Assembly (NCBI RefSeq): GCF_011007365.1
Contig: NZ_WFKM01000012.1
Span: 1 to 64,000, forward strand
DNA from: Sphingobacterium sp. xlx-96
GTDB lineage: Bacteria > Bacteroidota > Bacteroidia > Sphingobacteriales > Sphingobacteriaceae
Direction of reading: 5' to 3'
DNA: 64,000 nucleotides
In this document: piece by piece, positions 8,539 through 17,937 of the stretch
Layout: every line of letters begins with the position of its first letter
How positions within the stretch are numbered: the first letter of the stretch is position 1
Position numbers and translations under genes: made by a program
The notes under the pieces: model-generated
Told to the model about the DNA's origin: nothing
Seen by the model: the letters and a program-made list of their open reading frames with translations, nothing else
The model's database searches: none

Positions 8539-9555
8539 ATGAATAATCCTATTATAAAGCTAAGAGGGTTATCCAAGCATTATAAAAATAAAATTGCTGT
8601 AGACACCCTTTCCCTTGATATAAATAAGGGTGAAATATATGGCCTTTTGGGGCCAAATGGAGCTGGCAAGACGACAACAATCCTTATGCTGCTGGGGCTT
8701 AGCGAACCTACATCGGGACAAGCGCATGTATGTGGGCATGATGCTACACGTAACCCTATTGCCGTAAAACAGAAAGTCGGATACTTACCCGATAACTTAG
8801 GATTTTATGGACATATGACTGCGCTCGAGAATCTTTCTTTTATCGGTAGGCTAAACGGTCTTTCTGAAAATGAAGCCGAAATAAAGGCTATCGAATTGCT
8901 GGATATCGTTGGACTGAAAAACAATATGCACCAAAAAACTGCTACATTTTCCAGAGGCATGAAGCAGCGCTTAGGACTCGCTGATGTGTTGATCAAAAAG
9001 CCTGAAGTGATTATCCTGGACGAACCTACGCTCGGTATTGATCCGAGCGGTGTGAAGGACTTTCTTGCTCTCATCAAAAAACTGAACGAAGAACAACAGT
9101 TGACCGTGCTTCTATCCTCGCACCACCTCCATCATGTACAGCAGATCTGCGATCGTGTTGGAATATTTGTTGATGGTAAGCTGTTGGCAAATGGCGATAT
9201 CCCCAGCTTATCAAAACAATTATTTAATAAAAACGGATACCTCACCGTCCTACGATTCCCAAGCGACCGCCTTATATCAGGTCAATTGGAAAAGGACATG
9301 CAAGCTCTATATGGTGTGCAGGAGGTAATTGTACACGGAAACGAACTGGAAATAATGTCTACCCATGACCAGACCGCTGAGATGGTGCGATATGTAGTTC
9401 AAAAGGGATATGATTTAGTCGGTGTCCAACAGAAAACTTATGGATTGGATGAAATCTATCTCGAATATTTCAAAAACGAAAAAAATCTAAGTGTTAGTAA
9501 TGAAAAATCTAAAGGAGTCTTTAAAAAGACGTTTTTCAGAAAACAACGGGGGTAA
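8539..9555 (+). CDS. ABC transporter ATP-binding protein
   Basis: The 338-residue ATPase has Walker A GPNGAGKT (38-45), a signature-like FSRGMKQRLGL, Walker B VIILDEPTLGID and the H-loop LSSHHLHH. The last 100 residues form the extra domain seen in NatA/CcmA-type exporter ATPases, ending in a basic tail. The permease gene starts inside its 3' end, suggesting coupled translation. It should drive the NatB-like permease that follows. Confidence 0.93.
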   Translation: MNNPIIKLRGLSKHYKNKIAVDTLSLDINKGEIYGLLGPNGAGKTTTILMLLGLSEPTSGQAHVCGHDATRNPIAVKQKVGYLPDNLGFYGHMTALENLSFIGRLNGLSENEAEIKAIELLDIVGLKNNMHQKTATFSRGMKQRLGLADVLIKKPEVIILDEPTLGIDPSGVKDFLALIKKLNEEQQLTVLLSSHHLHHVQQICDRVGIFVDGKLLANGDIPSLSKQLFNKNGYLTVLRFPSDRLISGQLEKDMQALYGVQEVIVHGNELEIMSTHDQTAEMVRYVVQKGYDLVGVQQKTYGLDEIYLEYFKNEKNLSVSNEKSKGVFKKTFFRKQRG

Positions 9556-10510
9556 CGAAGTCCGATCTCCCCTGCGTGTCTTGTTGCGCAAAGAAGTAGC
9601 CGAGCATATCAGAAGCTGGAGATTCATCATATTGTTAACATTGATTGTATTGACATTTATCGCATCAATGTATTCCTCATTAAGCAATATTAAATCTGCA
9701 TTTGTAGCCACAGATAACAGCAGTACTTCATTTTTCTACCTCAAGCTATTGACATTGACAGATGAGTCCATTCCTGCATTTCATATATTCCTCAGCTTCC
9801 TTGCACCTATATTAGGCATTAGCCTGGGATTCGATGCAGTCAACTCGGAAAACAATAATGGATCATTAATACGTCTAATGGCTCAGCCGCTGTATAGAGA
9901 CAATCTTATCTTAGCCAAATTTCTAGCCCCCTTAATGATTGTCGCTATACTATTCTTCGCACTGACTTTTCTAATTGTGGGTTATGCTATGTGCATCAGT
10001 GGTATCCCTATCGAATGGCAGGAAGTCGTCCGTATACTAGCTTTTAACGGGATGACTGTGCTATACGTAGGTTTTTGGCTTAGTATTGCAGTCCTGTTAT
10101 CCATTCGCTTCAGGCAACCTGCCACCTCGGCATTGACAGCAATAGGTATATGGCTATTCTTCACGGTATTTTTTCAAGTGGTTATCAATATTGCGATAAA
10201 AGCTTTTATTCCAGATCCAAATTATCTTTCTGCAGATAAAATAGCTTATTATAATGAGGTAATCCTAAATATTCTTCGGGTATCTCCAAGTCAACTCTAT
10301 GTGGATGCTTCTACGACTCTTCTAATGCCGATGGTCAGAAGTTTGGGCCCAGTATCTATGGAACAAATGGTCGGAGCTATACCAAGTAGTATATCGCTAA
10401 GAAATAGTTTAATGCTGGTATGGCCTCAATTGAGCGGTCTGATCGCATTTACGTTACTTCTATTCGCCGTATCCTATGCTCTTTTCATGCGAAGAGAGAT
10501 TCGATCCTAA
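9500..10510 (+). CDS. ABC-2 type transporter permease
   Basis: The product has a basic N-terminus, then about six membrane helices (for example FIILLTLIVLTFIASMY, ILGISLGFDAV, TALTAIGIWLFFTVFF and the last helix LIAFTLLLFAVSYALFM) and a large loop between helices 1 and 2. This is the NosY/NatB-type ABC-2 permease layout. I prefer the ATG at 9500 over the GTG at 9491; either way it overlaps the ATPase gene by more than 50 bp. It forms an exporter with the upstream ATPase and probably interacts with the NEW3 protein. Confidence 0.9.
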   Translation: MKNLKESLKRRFSENNGGNEVRSPLRVLLRKEVAEHIRSWRFIILLTLIVLTFIASMYSSLSNIKSAFVATDNSSTSFFYLKLLTLTDESIPAFHIFLSFLAPILGISLGFDAVNSENNNGSLIRLMAQPLYRDNLILAKFLAPLMIVAILFFALTFLIVGYAMCISGIPIEWQEVVRILAFNGMTVLYVGFWLSIAVLLSIRFRQPATSALTAIGIWLFFTVFFQVVINIAIKAFIPDPNYLSADKIAYYNEVILNILRVSPSQLYVDASTTLLMPMVRSLGPVSMEQMVGAIPSSISLRNSLMLVWPQLSGLIAFTLLLFAVSYALFMRREIRS

Positions 10511-10520
10511 GATGATTATG

Positions 10521-10551
10521 CAATGGCACTACAATATAAACGGTGCCATTG
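10521..10551 (+). terminator. possible terminator after the ABC operon
   Basis: CAATGGCAC (10521-10529) pairs perfectly with GTGCCATTG (10543-10551), with a 13-nt loop, 11 bp after the permease stop. Only a short TT run follows, so termination strength is uncertain. Confidence 0.5.
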
Positions 10552-10791
10552 TTAAAAAGTCAAATTATAAGGATATCTACCTGTTGCCTTTAACATTTTT
10601 TTTCTCCCCTCGTGAATATAACGTTATCAAACGCGTAAAAACCTGCCCGCTAAACCGGAAATCGATATATGTACCAAATAATAATTAACGATGCAAAGGT
10701 GTCCCCAGAAAGTAATTGCATAGTAGAGTTGGTATAGATCGTGATATTTCTTATATTCATGTGCTAGCTTTAGCAGATACCTATTTATACT

Positions 10792-12663
10792 ATGAAAAAC
10801 GCACATTCGCTGAAAAGCGAAATAGAAAAGCTCCGAGCAGAGAATAATCGATGGAAAGAAAAGGTTACGGAATTAAGTGATAGTTTAGAAAAAGCAACCT
10901 TACCTATACATTGGATCGATGACAATGGTATCATCCTATGGGCAAATGCTGCCGAATTGGATTTAATGGGATATAGTAAAGAGGAATATATAGGCTCATC
11001 CATCCTGGACTACTACGGGGACAAGAACAGAATATTGGATATCCTAGTCAGTCTAAAGAGTAGCGAAACGGTCAAAGACTATCCAGCAGACTTAAAGTGC
11101 AAAGACGGATCGATAAAACACGTCTTAATAAGTGCAAATGGAGTTATCAAGGATGGGCAGTTTATTCATTCTTGCTGCTTTACAAGAGATGTCACCGCTA
11201 GTGTAAGGGAAGAACGATCTAGAAATACCCTACTCCAACAATTGGAAGAAAATGAAACCAAGCTGAGACTGGCCATAGAGGCTACAAAAATGGGTACCTG
11301 GTATTGGGATGCCAACAGCAATGATATCTATCTATCGGATGAAGGTCGTAAAATACTGGGATTAGAAATAAATGCTGTAATCGACGAGACCACATTTTTA
11401 AGCCAGCTCTTTCCAAATGATTACAAGTCCCTTAAAAAAAACAAAATAGAGCTATCGGAGGATGGTAAGGAAGGATATTTTGACTCCACACAAAATATCC
11501 ATAAACAAGACGGTTCTCCGCGTATTGTACGTGTGCAAGGAAGCATTCATCCTGTCGAAGCGGGCTTCCCAAGAGTAATAGGAACGGTACTTGACGTAAC
11601 TGAAATGGTAGCCGCGCACGAAAATGATGAGCTGTTGGTAGCGATAATACGTTCTTCTAACGACGCGATTGTAGGAAAAACACTGAACGGAACCATAAAC
11701 TCCTGGAATGAAGCAGCAGAACGTATATTTGGTTTTAGCGCGCAAGAGATGATAGGTACATCTATATATGCGATCGTACCCGATGATAAAAAAGAGGAAG
11801 AGGCGGCTATACTTGCTACATTACGATCGGGAGGGCGCATGGAATTCTTTGAAACGAAACGCTTAACAAAATCTGGGCGATTGATAGATGTATCACTTAC
11901 TATCTCCCCCATAAAAGATATGGATGGTAATATTATTGGTATTTCAAAAATAGCCCGTGATATTACTGAAAAAAAACAGGAAGAAAAGCGCAAGCATGAC
12001 TTCGTGACCATGGTCAGCCACGAGATCAAAACACCACTTACCTCGATCCTACTGTACACGCAGGTCCTGTTAAAAGGATTTAAGAATGATGAAAATAATA
12101 AGGCCTGGAATATCGGATTAAAGATCGAGGCACTAGCCAAGAAAATTATATTAATGGTCCAAGACTATCTGAGCCTCTCCAAAATCGAGGAAGGAAAGAT
12201 CGATATCCGCAAAGAAGAGCTGGATCTAGGCAAACTGGTATACGAAGTGGTAGAAGATACCAAAGTCGTAACCACCAAGCATACTATAACCATAGAGAGC
12301 TGTGAAGGGCTAAAGGTATTGGCAGATCCGAGTAAGCTTGAGCAAGTGCTTGTAAACCTCTTAAGTAACGCGATCAAGTACTCGCCGGCTGGAGGTAGTA
12401 TAACAATAGAATGCAAGCCGAATGCTGAAATGGTGACTGTATCGGTTATAGATCAAGGTATAGGAATACGAAGCGAAGATCAAAAGAAACTGTTCAAAAA
12501 ATTCGCACGGATAGACCGAGCTAACACCCACACGATATCGGGATTCGGCATCGGATTATACCTGGTTGCCGAAATCCTCAAAAGCCACGGAAGCAGTATT
12601 CATCTCGAGAGTAAGGAGGGACATGGATCGAGATTCTATTTTGATATCGAACAAATAACTTAA
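10792..12663 (+). CDS. triple-PAS sensor histidine kinase
   Basis: The 623-residue soluble kinase begins with a coiled coil (1-35). PAS domains follow at about 35-140, 150-275 and 280-400. The HisKA domain has H410 in MVSHEIKTP, and the HATPase has NLLSNAIKYSPAGG, DQGIGI and GFGIGLYL. There are no membrane helices, so it senses a cytoplasmic cue. A single-domain response regulator is encoded convergently 17 bp beyond the stop and is a plausible partner, although convergent pairs are not co-transcribed. Confidence 0.93.
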   Translation: MKNAHSLKSEIEKLRAENNRWKEKVTELSDSLEKATLPIHWIDDNGIILWANAAELDLMGYSKEEYIGSSILDYYGDKNRILDILVSLKSSETVKDYPADLKCKDGSIKHVLISANGVIKDGQFIHSCCFTRDVTASVREERSRNTLLQQLEENETKLRLAIEATKMGTWYWDANSNDIYLSDEGRKILGLEINAVIDETTFLSQLFPNDYKSLKKNKIELSEDGKEGYFDSTQNIHKQDGSPRIVRVQGSIHPVEAGFPRVIGTVLDVTEMVAAHENDELLVAIIRSSNDAIVGKTLNGTINSWNEAAERIFGFSAQEMIGTSIYAIVPDDKKEEEAAILATLRSGGRMEFFETKRLTKSGRLIDVSLTISPIKDMDGNIIGISKIARDITEKKQEEKRKHDFVTMVSHEIKTPLTSILLYTQVLLKGFKNDENNKAWNIGLKIEALAKKIILMVQDYLSLSKIEEGKIDIRKEELDLGKLVYEVVEDTKVVTTKHTITIESCEGLKVLADPSKLEQVLVNLLSNAIKYSPAGGSITIECKPNAEMVTVSVIDQGIGIRSEDQKKLFKKFARIDRANTHTISGFGIGLYLVAEILKSHGSSIHLESKEGHGSRFYFDIEQIT

Positions 12664-12680
12664 ACCGATATGGACCTAAA

Positions 12681-13043
12681 CTACTGTATAGACTCTTGTA
12701 CGGCTCTTTCTAATTGTTCTATATCGAATGGCTTGGCCAAATAACGTTCAGCTCCTGCTTCTCGGGCCAAGTCTTCAACATTACTATTTGCGGAGATGTA
12801 GATCACAGGTATATGTCTTATATTTTCATCCTGCTTTATGAGTTGAGTAGCACGCACCCCTCCTATGTCAGGAATCCAATTGTCCATCAGAATTACGTCT
12901 GGTCCGGCGGCCACCACTTGTTCGACAATATTTTCTACGGTAGCAGAGGTAATAACCTCGTACCCTGAAAATTCAAGCACCATAGTACATACGTCCAAAA
13001 TCTGGGCATCGTCGTCGAAGAGCATCACGGTTTTATTATTCAT
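12681..13043 (-). CDS. single-domain response regulator (CheY-like receiver)
   Basis: The 120-residue protein is a stand-alone receiver. The acidic pocket is FDDDA (D10-D12), the phosphoacceptor is D54 in LMDNWIPD, the switch residue is S84 in YISAN, and the conserved lysine is K104 in LAKPF. It has no output domain, so it must act by protein contact, as phosphate sink or relay. It faces the triple-PAS kinase gene. Confidence 0.93.
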   Translation of the reverse strand: MNNKTVMLFDDDAQILDVCTMVLEFSGYEVITSATVENIVEQVVAAGPDVILMDNWIPDIGGVRATQLIKQDENIRHIPVIYISANSNVEDLAREAGAERYLAKPFDIEQLERAVQESIQ

Positions 13044-13149
13044 AGGTAGAGTTGCAGCTATTGCTTTACTAAAATAGCTAAATATATCTAATAAATCCTA
13101 TTTGATTTGTACCAAGTTTTCTACATCCTCACTCCAGGATCTGCCTTGT

Positions 13150-13398
13150 TCAGGAAGATATCTCCTCAGCATACACATAGAAGACCTGGCCTGTCAAATC
13201 TCTATCACTGTGACTACGCAGCACCTGATCGATGAGTAAGACCTTCGAAGATCCGGAATACAATACTTCCTGACTAACTCTTCCGGGAATCCAATTCGGG
13301 TTAAGGTCGTCTGTCTGAGAGGAAGAACGAAGAATGTTAAACCCCATAGCTTTAAGTTCCTGCAATATGGAGATGCGTAGTTTTACAAATCCTATCAT
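13150..13398 (-). CDS. small unknown protein, paralogue family copy B
   Basis: This 82-residue protein is clearly related to the product of 2429-2710: same start MIGFVKL, then GFNILRSSS, a W-I-P-x-x-V core and the ending LTGQVFYVY. It has lost about ten residues in the middle relative to copy A. It is soluble and unrecognised. Immediately upstream, ATGGTTCA and TGAACCAT form an inverted repeat (about 13420-13455) that might be regulatory. Confidence 0.7.
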   Translation of the reverse strand: MIGFVKLRISILQELKAMGFNILRSSSQTDDLNPNWIPGRVSQEVLYSGSSKVLLIDQVLRSHSDRDLTGQVFYVYAEEISS

Positions 13399-13541
13399 AA
13401 TTACAACGTTTAAAATGGTTCAATAGCTATATAACAGTTACTGAACCATAAAGTTCTGGTTGTACTTAAAAATTAATCTATCCGGTGATGAACCAAGTTC
13501 GATCTCAAACGTCCTTGGAGTACATAACAAAAACATAACGT

Positions 13542-13865
13542 ATGAACTTTGATAGCATTGAATTAGAGGATTTAGAAAAGGTTAATTCCATTCCCAAAAC
13601 TGTAGAAGAGCAATTGGAGGAAACCTGGTTTGTAAAATATGGCGAACACACCCTTGGTGTAGGCCTATTCTTACCAAATAGCAATCATTGTATACTTGCG
13701 ATAATAGGTGAAGATTATGATAATAAGATTGTCCTCGGTACTTATGGATCGGGAGATGAGTACCAAGACGCAGTATATAAAGGATTAAACATCGCGTATG
13801 AAGGCTACCTGCGATCTATTAAAGGAGATACTGTAATCGGTGGGCTTATAATCGATGATGAATAA
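13542..13865 (+). CDS. unknown acidic protein, 107 aa
   Basis: A small, acidic, probably soluble protein without signal or membrane helix, with a beta-rich middle (WFVKYGEHTLGVGLFLP, CILAIIGED) and the ending VIGGLIIDDE. I do not recognise the family. Its stop codon abuts the idi stop on the other strand without any gap. Confidence 0.6.
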   Translation: MNFDSIELEDLEKVNSIPKTVEEQLEETWFVKYGEHTLGVGLFLPNSNHCILAIIGEDYDNKIVLGTYGSGDEYQDAVYKGLNIAYEGYLRSIKGDTVIGGLIIDDE

Positions 13866-14390
13866 TTAGAGTTCTTTTGTCAAAGTTTTCATCAAAACAG
13901 GAAATGCCTCTTTAAACCAGACGGTGAAATCCTGAGGTCGGCTTTGCATCCAAATCTCGATTTCGTCGGTATCCATCCATTTGAAGTCATTTACCTCATC
14001 TGGATTGGGCCGTGGTATTGTATCACTAAAACCAACCAGCACATGATCAAGCTCGTGCTCTACTAAACCATTTTCAACTGGGGAATGGTAAATAAAAGAA
14101 TAGATCTGTTCTAGATCTGTGGAAAATCCCATTTCAAACGCTAGTCTCTCTAAAGCACTGTCGACAACCCGCTCTCCCAACTGTGGGTGCGAACAACAGG
14201 TATTGGTCCATAAACTACCTCCATGGTATTTGTGCGGTGCACGCTGCTGCAACAACAACTGCCCCATACTGTTAAAAACAAAAATGGAAAACGCACGGTG
14301 TAACAAGCCTTGGCGATGTGCATCGAGCTTATCCATTTCTATGAGTTCCTCATCACGTTCATTAACGAGTAATACGGTATTTCTTTCCAT
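13866..14390 (-). CDS. idi: isopentenyl-diphosphate delta-isomerase, type I
   Basis: The 174-residue enzyme interconverts isopentenyl and dimethylallyl diphosphate, supplying isoprenoid precursors. It has the Nudix-type fold with catalytic C66 in TNTCCSHPQ, the EHE metal and active-site segment (VEHELDHVL), and the modified Nudix box starting GERVVDSALERL. Length matches type I enzymes. It is the last gene of the carotenoid cluster, 8 bp after the lycopene cyclase, so precursor supply and pigment synthesis are probably co-regulated. Confidence 0.95.
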   Translation of the reverse strand: MERNTVLLVNERDEELIEMDKLDAHRQGLLHRAFSIFVFNSMGQLLLQQRAPHKYHGGSLWTNTCCSHPQLGERVVDSALERLAFEMGFSTDLEQIYSFIYHSPVENGLVEHELDHVLVGFSDTIPRPNPDEVNDFKWMDTDEIEIWMQSRPQDFTVWFKEAFPVLMKTLTKEL

Positions 14391-14398
14391 AAGTATTT

Positions 14399-15097
14399 TT
14401 ATTCTATTTCTTTATCATCGTTCTTGAACCTATGGAAAAAGTACACATTCCATAATATCATTGTATAACCGTATACAGCATCCTCTACAGGTACTGTACC
14501 GATACGAAAGTTCCAAAAATCATCGGAGTTATAATTTACAACAGCTTCTTCTAAGCCCGTACCTGTAAGCACACCATTGACCAAAAAGAAGCCAATCAAT
14601 AATATACCGTACACAGTGGTCGCTTGTGAAAAAAATCGGAAACGAGCAATATAATGTAAATACACTATAGATAGTGTGGTAACCAGACAAGTCAGAAATG
14701 GATAGATCTTGCCTATCGATAGAATAGTCAAGACTACCAGCACGAATGCCGCTGAAATGACGAAAATAGAGGTAATGCGATCGGACCAGCGGAGATTAAA
14801 AAACTTGGTAAGGCAAAAATAAGTAAATACACAGCTGAATGGAATAGTGATGAAAAACAGGATCTCTTCTATGGGCAAATCGAATACTCTAAATCCCACT
14901 ATATACCTATCATTAAACCACCAGACCCCTCTATCTGTAAACCAGGCGTCCCAAATTAAAAAGGGTAAGGCGACCACTATGCTGGCCTTCAGATATGTCC
15001 AAAAATAACGGCTAAATCTGATTTTGGGATGAAATGAGAAGAAGAAGCAGATAATAATAGCAAAAAACTCTACTGCCAGGTAGGTGAATCTTTCCAT
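14399..15097 (-). CDS. lycopene cyclase, CrtYc/CrtYd fused membrane type
   Basis: The product (232 residues from the ATG at 15097) is a polytopic membrane protein with two copies of the lycopene cyclase domain. Each has an acidic motif: FDLPIEEILFF in the first and GTVPVEDAVYGY in the second, with WDAWFTDRGVWWF upstream of the first. It cyclises lycopene to beta-carotene. I chose MERFTYL because it lies 4 bp after the crtZ stop; longer starts run back into crtZ. Confidence 0.9.
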   Translation of the reverse strand: MERFTYLAVEFFAIIICFFFSFHPKIRFSRYFWTYLKASIVVALPFLIWDAWFTDRGVWWFNDRYIVGFRVFDLPIEEILFFITIPFSCVFTYFCLTKFFNLRWSDRITSIFVISAAFVLVVLTILSIGKIYPFLTCLVTTLSIVYLHYIARFRFFSQATTVYGILLIGFFLVNGVLTGTGLEEAVVNYNSDDFWNFRIGTVPVEDAVYGYTMILWNVYFFHRFKNDDKEIE

Positions 15098-15101
15098 ATA
15101 C

Positions 15102-15554
15102 CTATTTTTTAAAATACATTCTGAAATAATAAAGGGGAACCCATAGAAAACCAAAGCACTCCCCTTGTTCTTTGGTGCGGTGTTTATGATGCTGCTTATG
15201 AGCCCTGCGAATGGCCTTGAGGTAGGGACTATCGGTGTGTTTAAAAATTTTTAAACGCTGGTGAATAAAAATATCATGTACAAAAAAATAGGCCATACCG
15301 TAAATTGCAATACCTAAGCCAATAAAAAACAGGAGACCGAACTCAGACCTGCTGCCTATATAAAGCAACCAAATGGCGGGTATCGCGAAGACGACAAAAA
15401 AGTAATCGTTTCGTTCCAATTTTTTATCGTGCTCGGGATTATGGTGATCCTTGTGCCAGCACCATAAAAAGCCATGCATGACATACTTGTGTACGCACCA
15501 TGTAAATCCTTCCATAAGTATAAAGACACCAATGACAACTGCTAAATACATCAT
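15102..15554 (-). CDS. crtZ: beta-carotene hydroxylase
   Basis: The 150-residue membrane di-iron hydroxylase shows the expected histidine clusters: HKYVMHGF, HKDHH, HDIFIHQR and HKQHHKH. It hydroxylates beta-carotene rings at C3, giving cryptoxanthin and then zeaxanthin. It overlaps crtB by 4 bp (ATGA), so translation is coupled. With no crtW ketolase nearby, zeaxanthin is the predicted end product of this cluster. Confidence 0.95.
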   Translation of the reverse strand: MMYLAVVIGVFILMEGFTWCVHKYVMHGFLWCWHKDHHNPEHDKKLERNDYFFVVFAIPAIWLLYIGSRSEFGLLFFIGLGIAIYGMAYFFVHDIFIHQRLKIFKHTDSPYLKAIRRAHKQHHKHRTKEQGECFGFLWVPLYYFRMYFKK

Positions 15555-16387
15555 AAGACCGCCGCTTTATATTTAAAATAGCTTTCCATCATGATAGACA
15601 ATTTATAACCATTAGGAATACGCACTCGCTTGGACATTATATCAGAAGCAGACATTTTGTGGATCTTATTAAAGAGGGACCAATAATATCTATAAGCCAG
15701 ATAGACCCCAAACCGAGCACAGGAAGGCAATTTTTTTATACCTACCAAAGCTACCGCAAAATCATTCTTGATATCGGATTCAATGCTTGCTTTTACACAA
15801 TCATCAAATTTATCCATCTCTAAATTGGGAAAGTAGATTCGTCCCAAAGTGAAATAATCGTCGCGCATATCACGTAGGAAATTTATCTTTTGAAATGCAG
15901 CCCCAAGTCTCATCGCATACGGCATCAGCTCCTCATAATGTTGTTGATTTCCCTTTACAAAAACCTGAAGACACATAAGACCTACCACTTCTGCTGACCC
16001 TACTATGTAATCTTTATAACGTTGATCATTGTAAGACATGGGCTCTAGATCCATAGCCATGCTGGCCAAGAATCGGTCGACGAGAGCCCTATCTATGCTG
16101 TAATGATGCACAGAGGCTTGAAAAGCATTCAAAATCGGATTGAGTGAAATCTTCTCTTTGAGCGCGTAATCCGTATCTGTTATCAACCGTTGCAAGAGCA
16201 GCTTCTTATCGTAGCCATGAAAACTATCTACGATCTCATCGGCTAAACGCACATAACCGTATATCGCATAAATCGCTGGTCGTATAGAAGCATCCAGTGC
16301 TAATATGCCTAAAGAAAAGCTAGTGCTATATCTTTCGGTAGTTATCTTGCTCACCTGAGAAGATAAGTCGTCAAAAATTTTCTTCAT
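15551..16387 (-). CDS. crtB: phytoene synthase
   Basis: The 278-residue trans-isoprenyl diphosphate synthase family enzyme condenses two geranylgeranyl diphosphates to phytoene. Both aspartate-rich sites are present: DEIVD in the first half and NFLRDMRDDY in the second. It lies between crtI (3 bp upstream) and crtZ (4-bp overlap). No separate GGPP synthase is in the window. Confidence 0.95.
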   Translation of the reverse strand: MKKIFDDLSSQVSKITTERYSTSFSLGILALDASIRPAIYAIYGYVRLADEIVDSFHGYDKKLLLQRLITDTDYALKEKISLNPILNAFQASVHHYSIDRALVDRFLASMAMDLEPMSYNDQRYKDYIVGSAEVVGLMCLQVFVKGNQQHYEELMPYAMRLGAAFQKINFLRDMRDDYFTLGRIYFPNLEMDKFDDCVKASIESDIKNDFAVALVGIKKLPSCARFGVYLAYRYYWSLFNKIHKMSASDIMSKRVRIPNGYKLSIMMESYFKYKAAVL

Positions 16388-16390
16388 AAT

Positions 16391-17881
16391 TTATAGGTTT
16401 TGCTTTTGGATCTCACGGGCTACAATCTTCCCTGAAATAATAGAAGGTGGTACGCCGGGACCTGGTACAGTCAATTGACCGGTATAAAAAATATTTTTCA
16501 CTTTCTTATTACGGATGCTTGGCTTTAAAACAGCGGTCTGTTTTAGTGTATTAGCAAGTCCATAAGCATTGCCGTTGAATGCGTTATAGTCTTTTTGGAA
16601 ATCACTGACACAATAACTCCGCTTATATACGAGGTGCTGTTTTAAACCGATAGCTCCTGTGTGTTTTTCCAGCCGGGATAACATCATCTCCAGATACTGT
16701 TCCCGGATATTTTCAGGATCCTCTAGGCCCACCGCTAGGGGCAAAAGTAAAAACAGGTTTTCGCTGCCTAAAGGGGCGACTTCTGCATCTGTCTTTGAGG
16801 GACAACAGGCATAAAACAAAGGACTTTCAGGCCACTCCTTTGTGTCATATACGGTGCTGAGATGTGCATCCATATCGTGCTCAAAAAACAGGGTGTGGTG
16901 TTTCAAATTTGGGATTTTGACATCGAATCCCAGATAGTAAATCAGGCATGACGGAGCAAGTGTTTTTTTCGACCAATACTGCTCGCTGTAATTACGGTAA
17001 TCTTGTGGTAAGAGGCTTTCGGTGTGCTTGTAGTCAGAACTACCAACTAAATAATCGAAAGTTTCAATACCACCCTGGGATGTATTTAAAGATATAGCCC
17101 GACTATCATTAATCTGTATATTCTCTACTGCAGTATCTAGATGAAATTTGACACCCTTCTGCTCTGCTATATAAACCATCGCATCTACAACAGACTTAAA
17201 ACCTCCCTGAGGATACCAAGTACCCAAACCATAGCCACCGTAACTCATCAAACTGTACATAGCGGGTATATCTTTGGGAGAAGCTCCCAAAAAAATAACA
17301 GGAAACTCCATCAATGCTAGCAGGCGCGGATCTTTGAAGTATTTACGGACATAGGTACGAAAGGAAGTCAATAGATTTAACCGGGTAGATGCCGCTAGCA
17401 TCCGGGGTGTAAGAAACTCCATCCAAGATTGTGAAGGTGTATAGATGAAATCGGACATGGCGATTTCGTATTTCTCCTGCGCATCTTCCATGAATCGATC
17501 AAACTGCTTACCGGCCCCACATTCAATCGACTCAAAAAGAGCCCGAAGCTGCTGCATATCTGCCGGGACGTCTATACTCTCGCCATCAAATACTATTTCG
17601 AACTGAGGATTTAAGGGTTTTAGATCATAAAAGTCGGCCGTGGAAAATCCAAAATCTGCAAAAAAAGATTCTATCACATCGGGCATCCAATACCAGCTCG
17701 GCCCCATATCAAAACGGAAGCCACCGTCCGTATTAAACTGGCGGGCCCGACCTCCAAAAGAATTATTCTTTTCAAATACGTCTACCTGATAACCAAACGA
17801 TGAAAGGTAACAGGCTGCTGATAACCCGGAAAAACCTGATCCGATAATGGCAACTTTAGGAAATCGAAATATTGGAAGCAT
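16391..17881 (-). CDS. crtI: phytoene desaturase (CrtI type)
   Basis: The 496-residue FAD-dependent desaturase converts phytoene to lycopene. It shows the Rossmann fingerprint IIGSGFSGLSAACYL with FEKN and GGRARQF after it, and the C-terminal CrtI signature YTGQLTVPGPGVPPSIISGK. Length matches bacterial CrtI. It has its own candidate promoter (TATATTTG) 27 bp upstream and a long hairpin just before that, separating it from marR. Confidence 0.96.
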   Translation of the reverse strand: MLPIFRFPKVAIIGSGFSGLSAACYLSSFGYQVDVFEKNNSFGGRARQFNTDGGFRFDMGPSWYWMPDVIESFFADFGFSTADFYDLKPLNPQFEIVFDGESIDVPADMQQLRALFESIECGAGKQFDRFMEDAQEKYEIAMSDFIYTPSQSWMEFLTPRMLAASTRLNLLTSFRTYVRKYFKDPRLLALMEFPVIFLGASPKDIPAMYSLMSYGGYGLGTWYPQGGFKSVVDAMVYIAEQKGVKFHLDTAVENIQINDSRAISLNTSQGGIETFDYLVGSSDYKHTESLLPQDYRNYSEQYWSKKTLAPSCLIYYLGFDVKIPNLKHHTLFFEHDMDAHLSTVYDTKEWPESPLFYACCPSKTDAEVAPLGSENLFLLLPLAVGLEDPENIREQYLEMMLSRLEKHTGAIGLKQHLVYKRSYCVSDFQKDYNAFNGNAYGLANTLKQTAVLKPSIRNKKVKNIFYTGQLTVPGPGVPPSIISGKIVAREIQKQNL

Positions 17882-17907
17882 AGTATTGAAATGATTAAAT
17901 TAGTATA

Positions 17908-17915
17908 CAAATATA
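17908..17915 (-). promoter_or_regulatory. candidate -7 element for crtI, within a palindrome
   Basis: On the minus strand this reads TATATTTG, an exact match to the Bacteroidota -7 consensus TAnnTTTG. It sits inside the inverted repeat AGTATA-CAAA-TATACT (17902-17917), which could be an operator overlapping the promoter. No clear -33 TTTG is seen. Confidence 0.5.
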
Positions 17916-17937
17916 CTTTATTAATCATATTATGCTA

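Noticed and set aside
9491..9555. possible frameshift joining ABC ATPase and permease
   Set aside because: Both proteins are complete in their own frames; overlap with an internal ATG start at 9500 explains it better.
10476..10688. 70-codon plus-strand frame overlapping the ABC permease end
   Set aside because: It runs through the terminator hairpin at 10521-10551 and has no protein-like composition.
11547..12140. 197-codon minus-strand frame
   Set aside because: It mirrors the PAS3/HisKA region of the triple-PAS kinase and shows no recognisable protein pattern.
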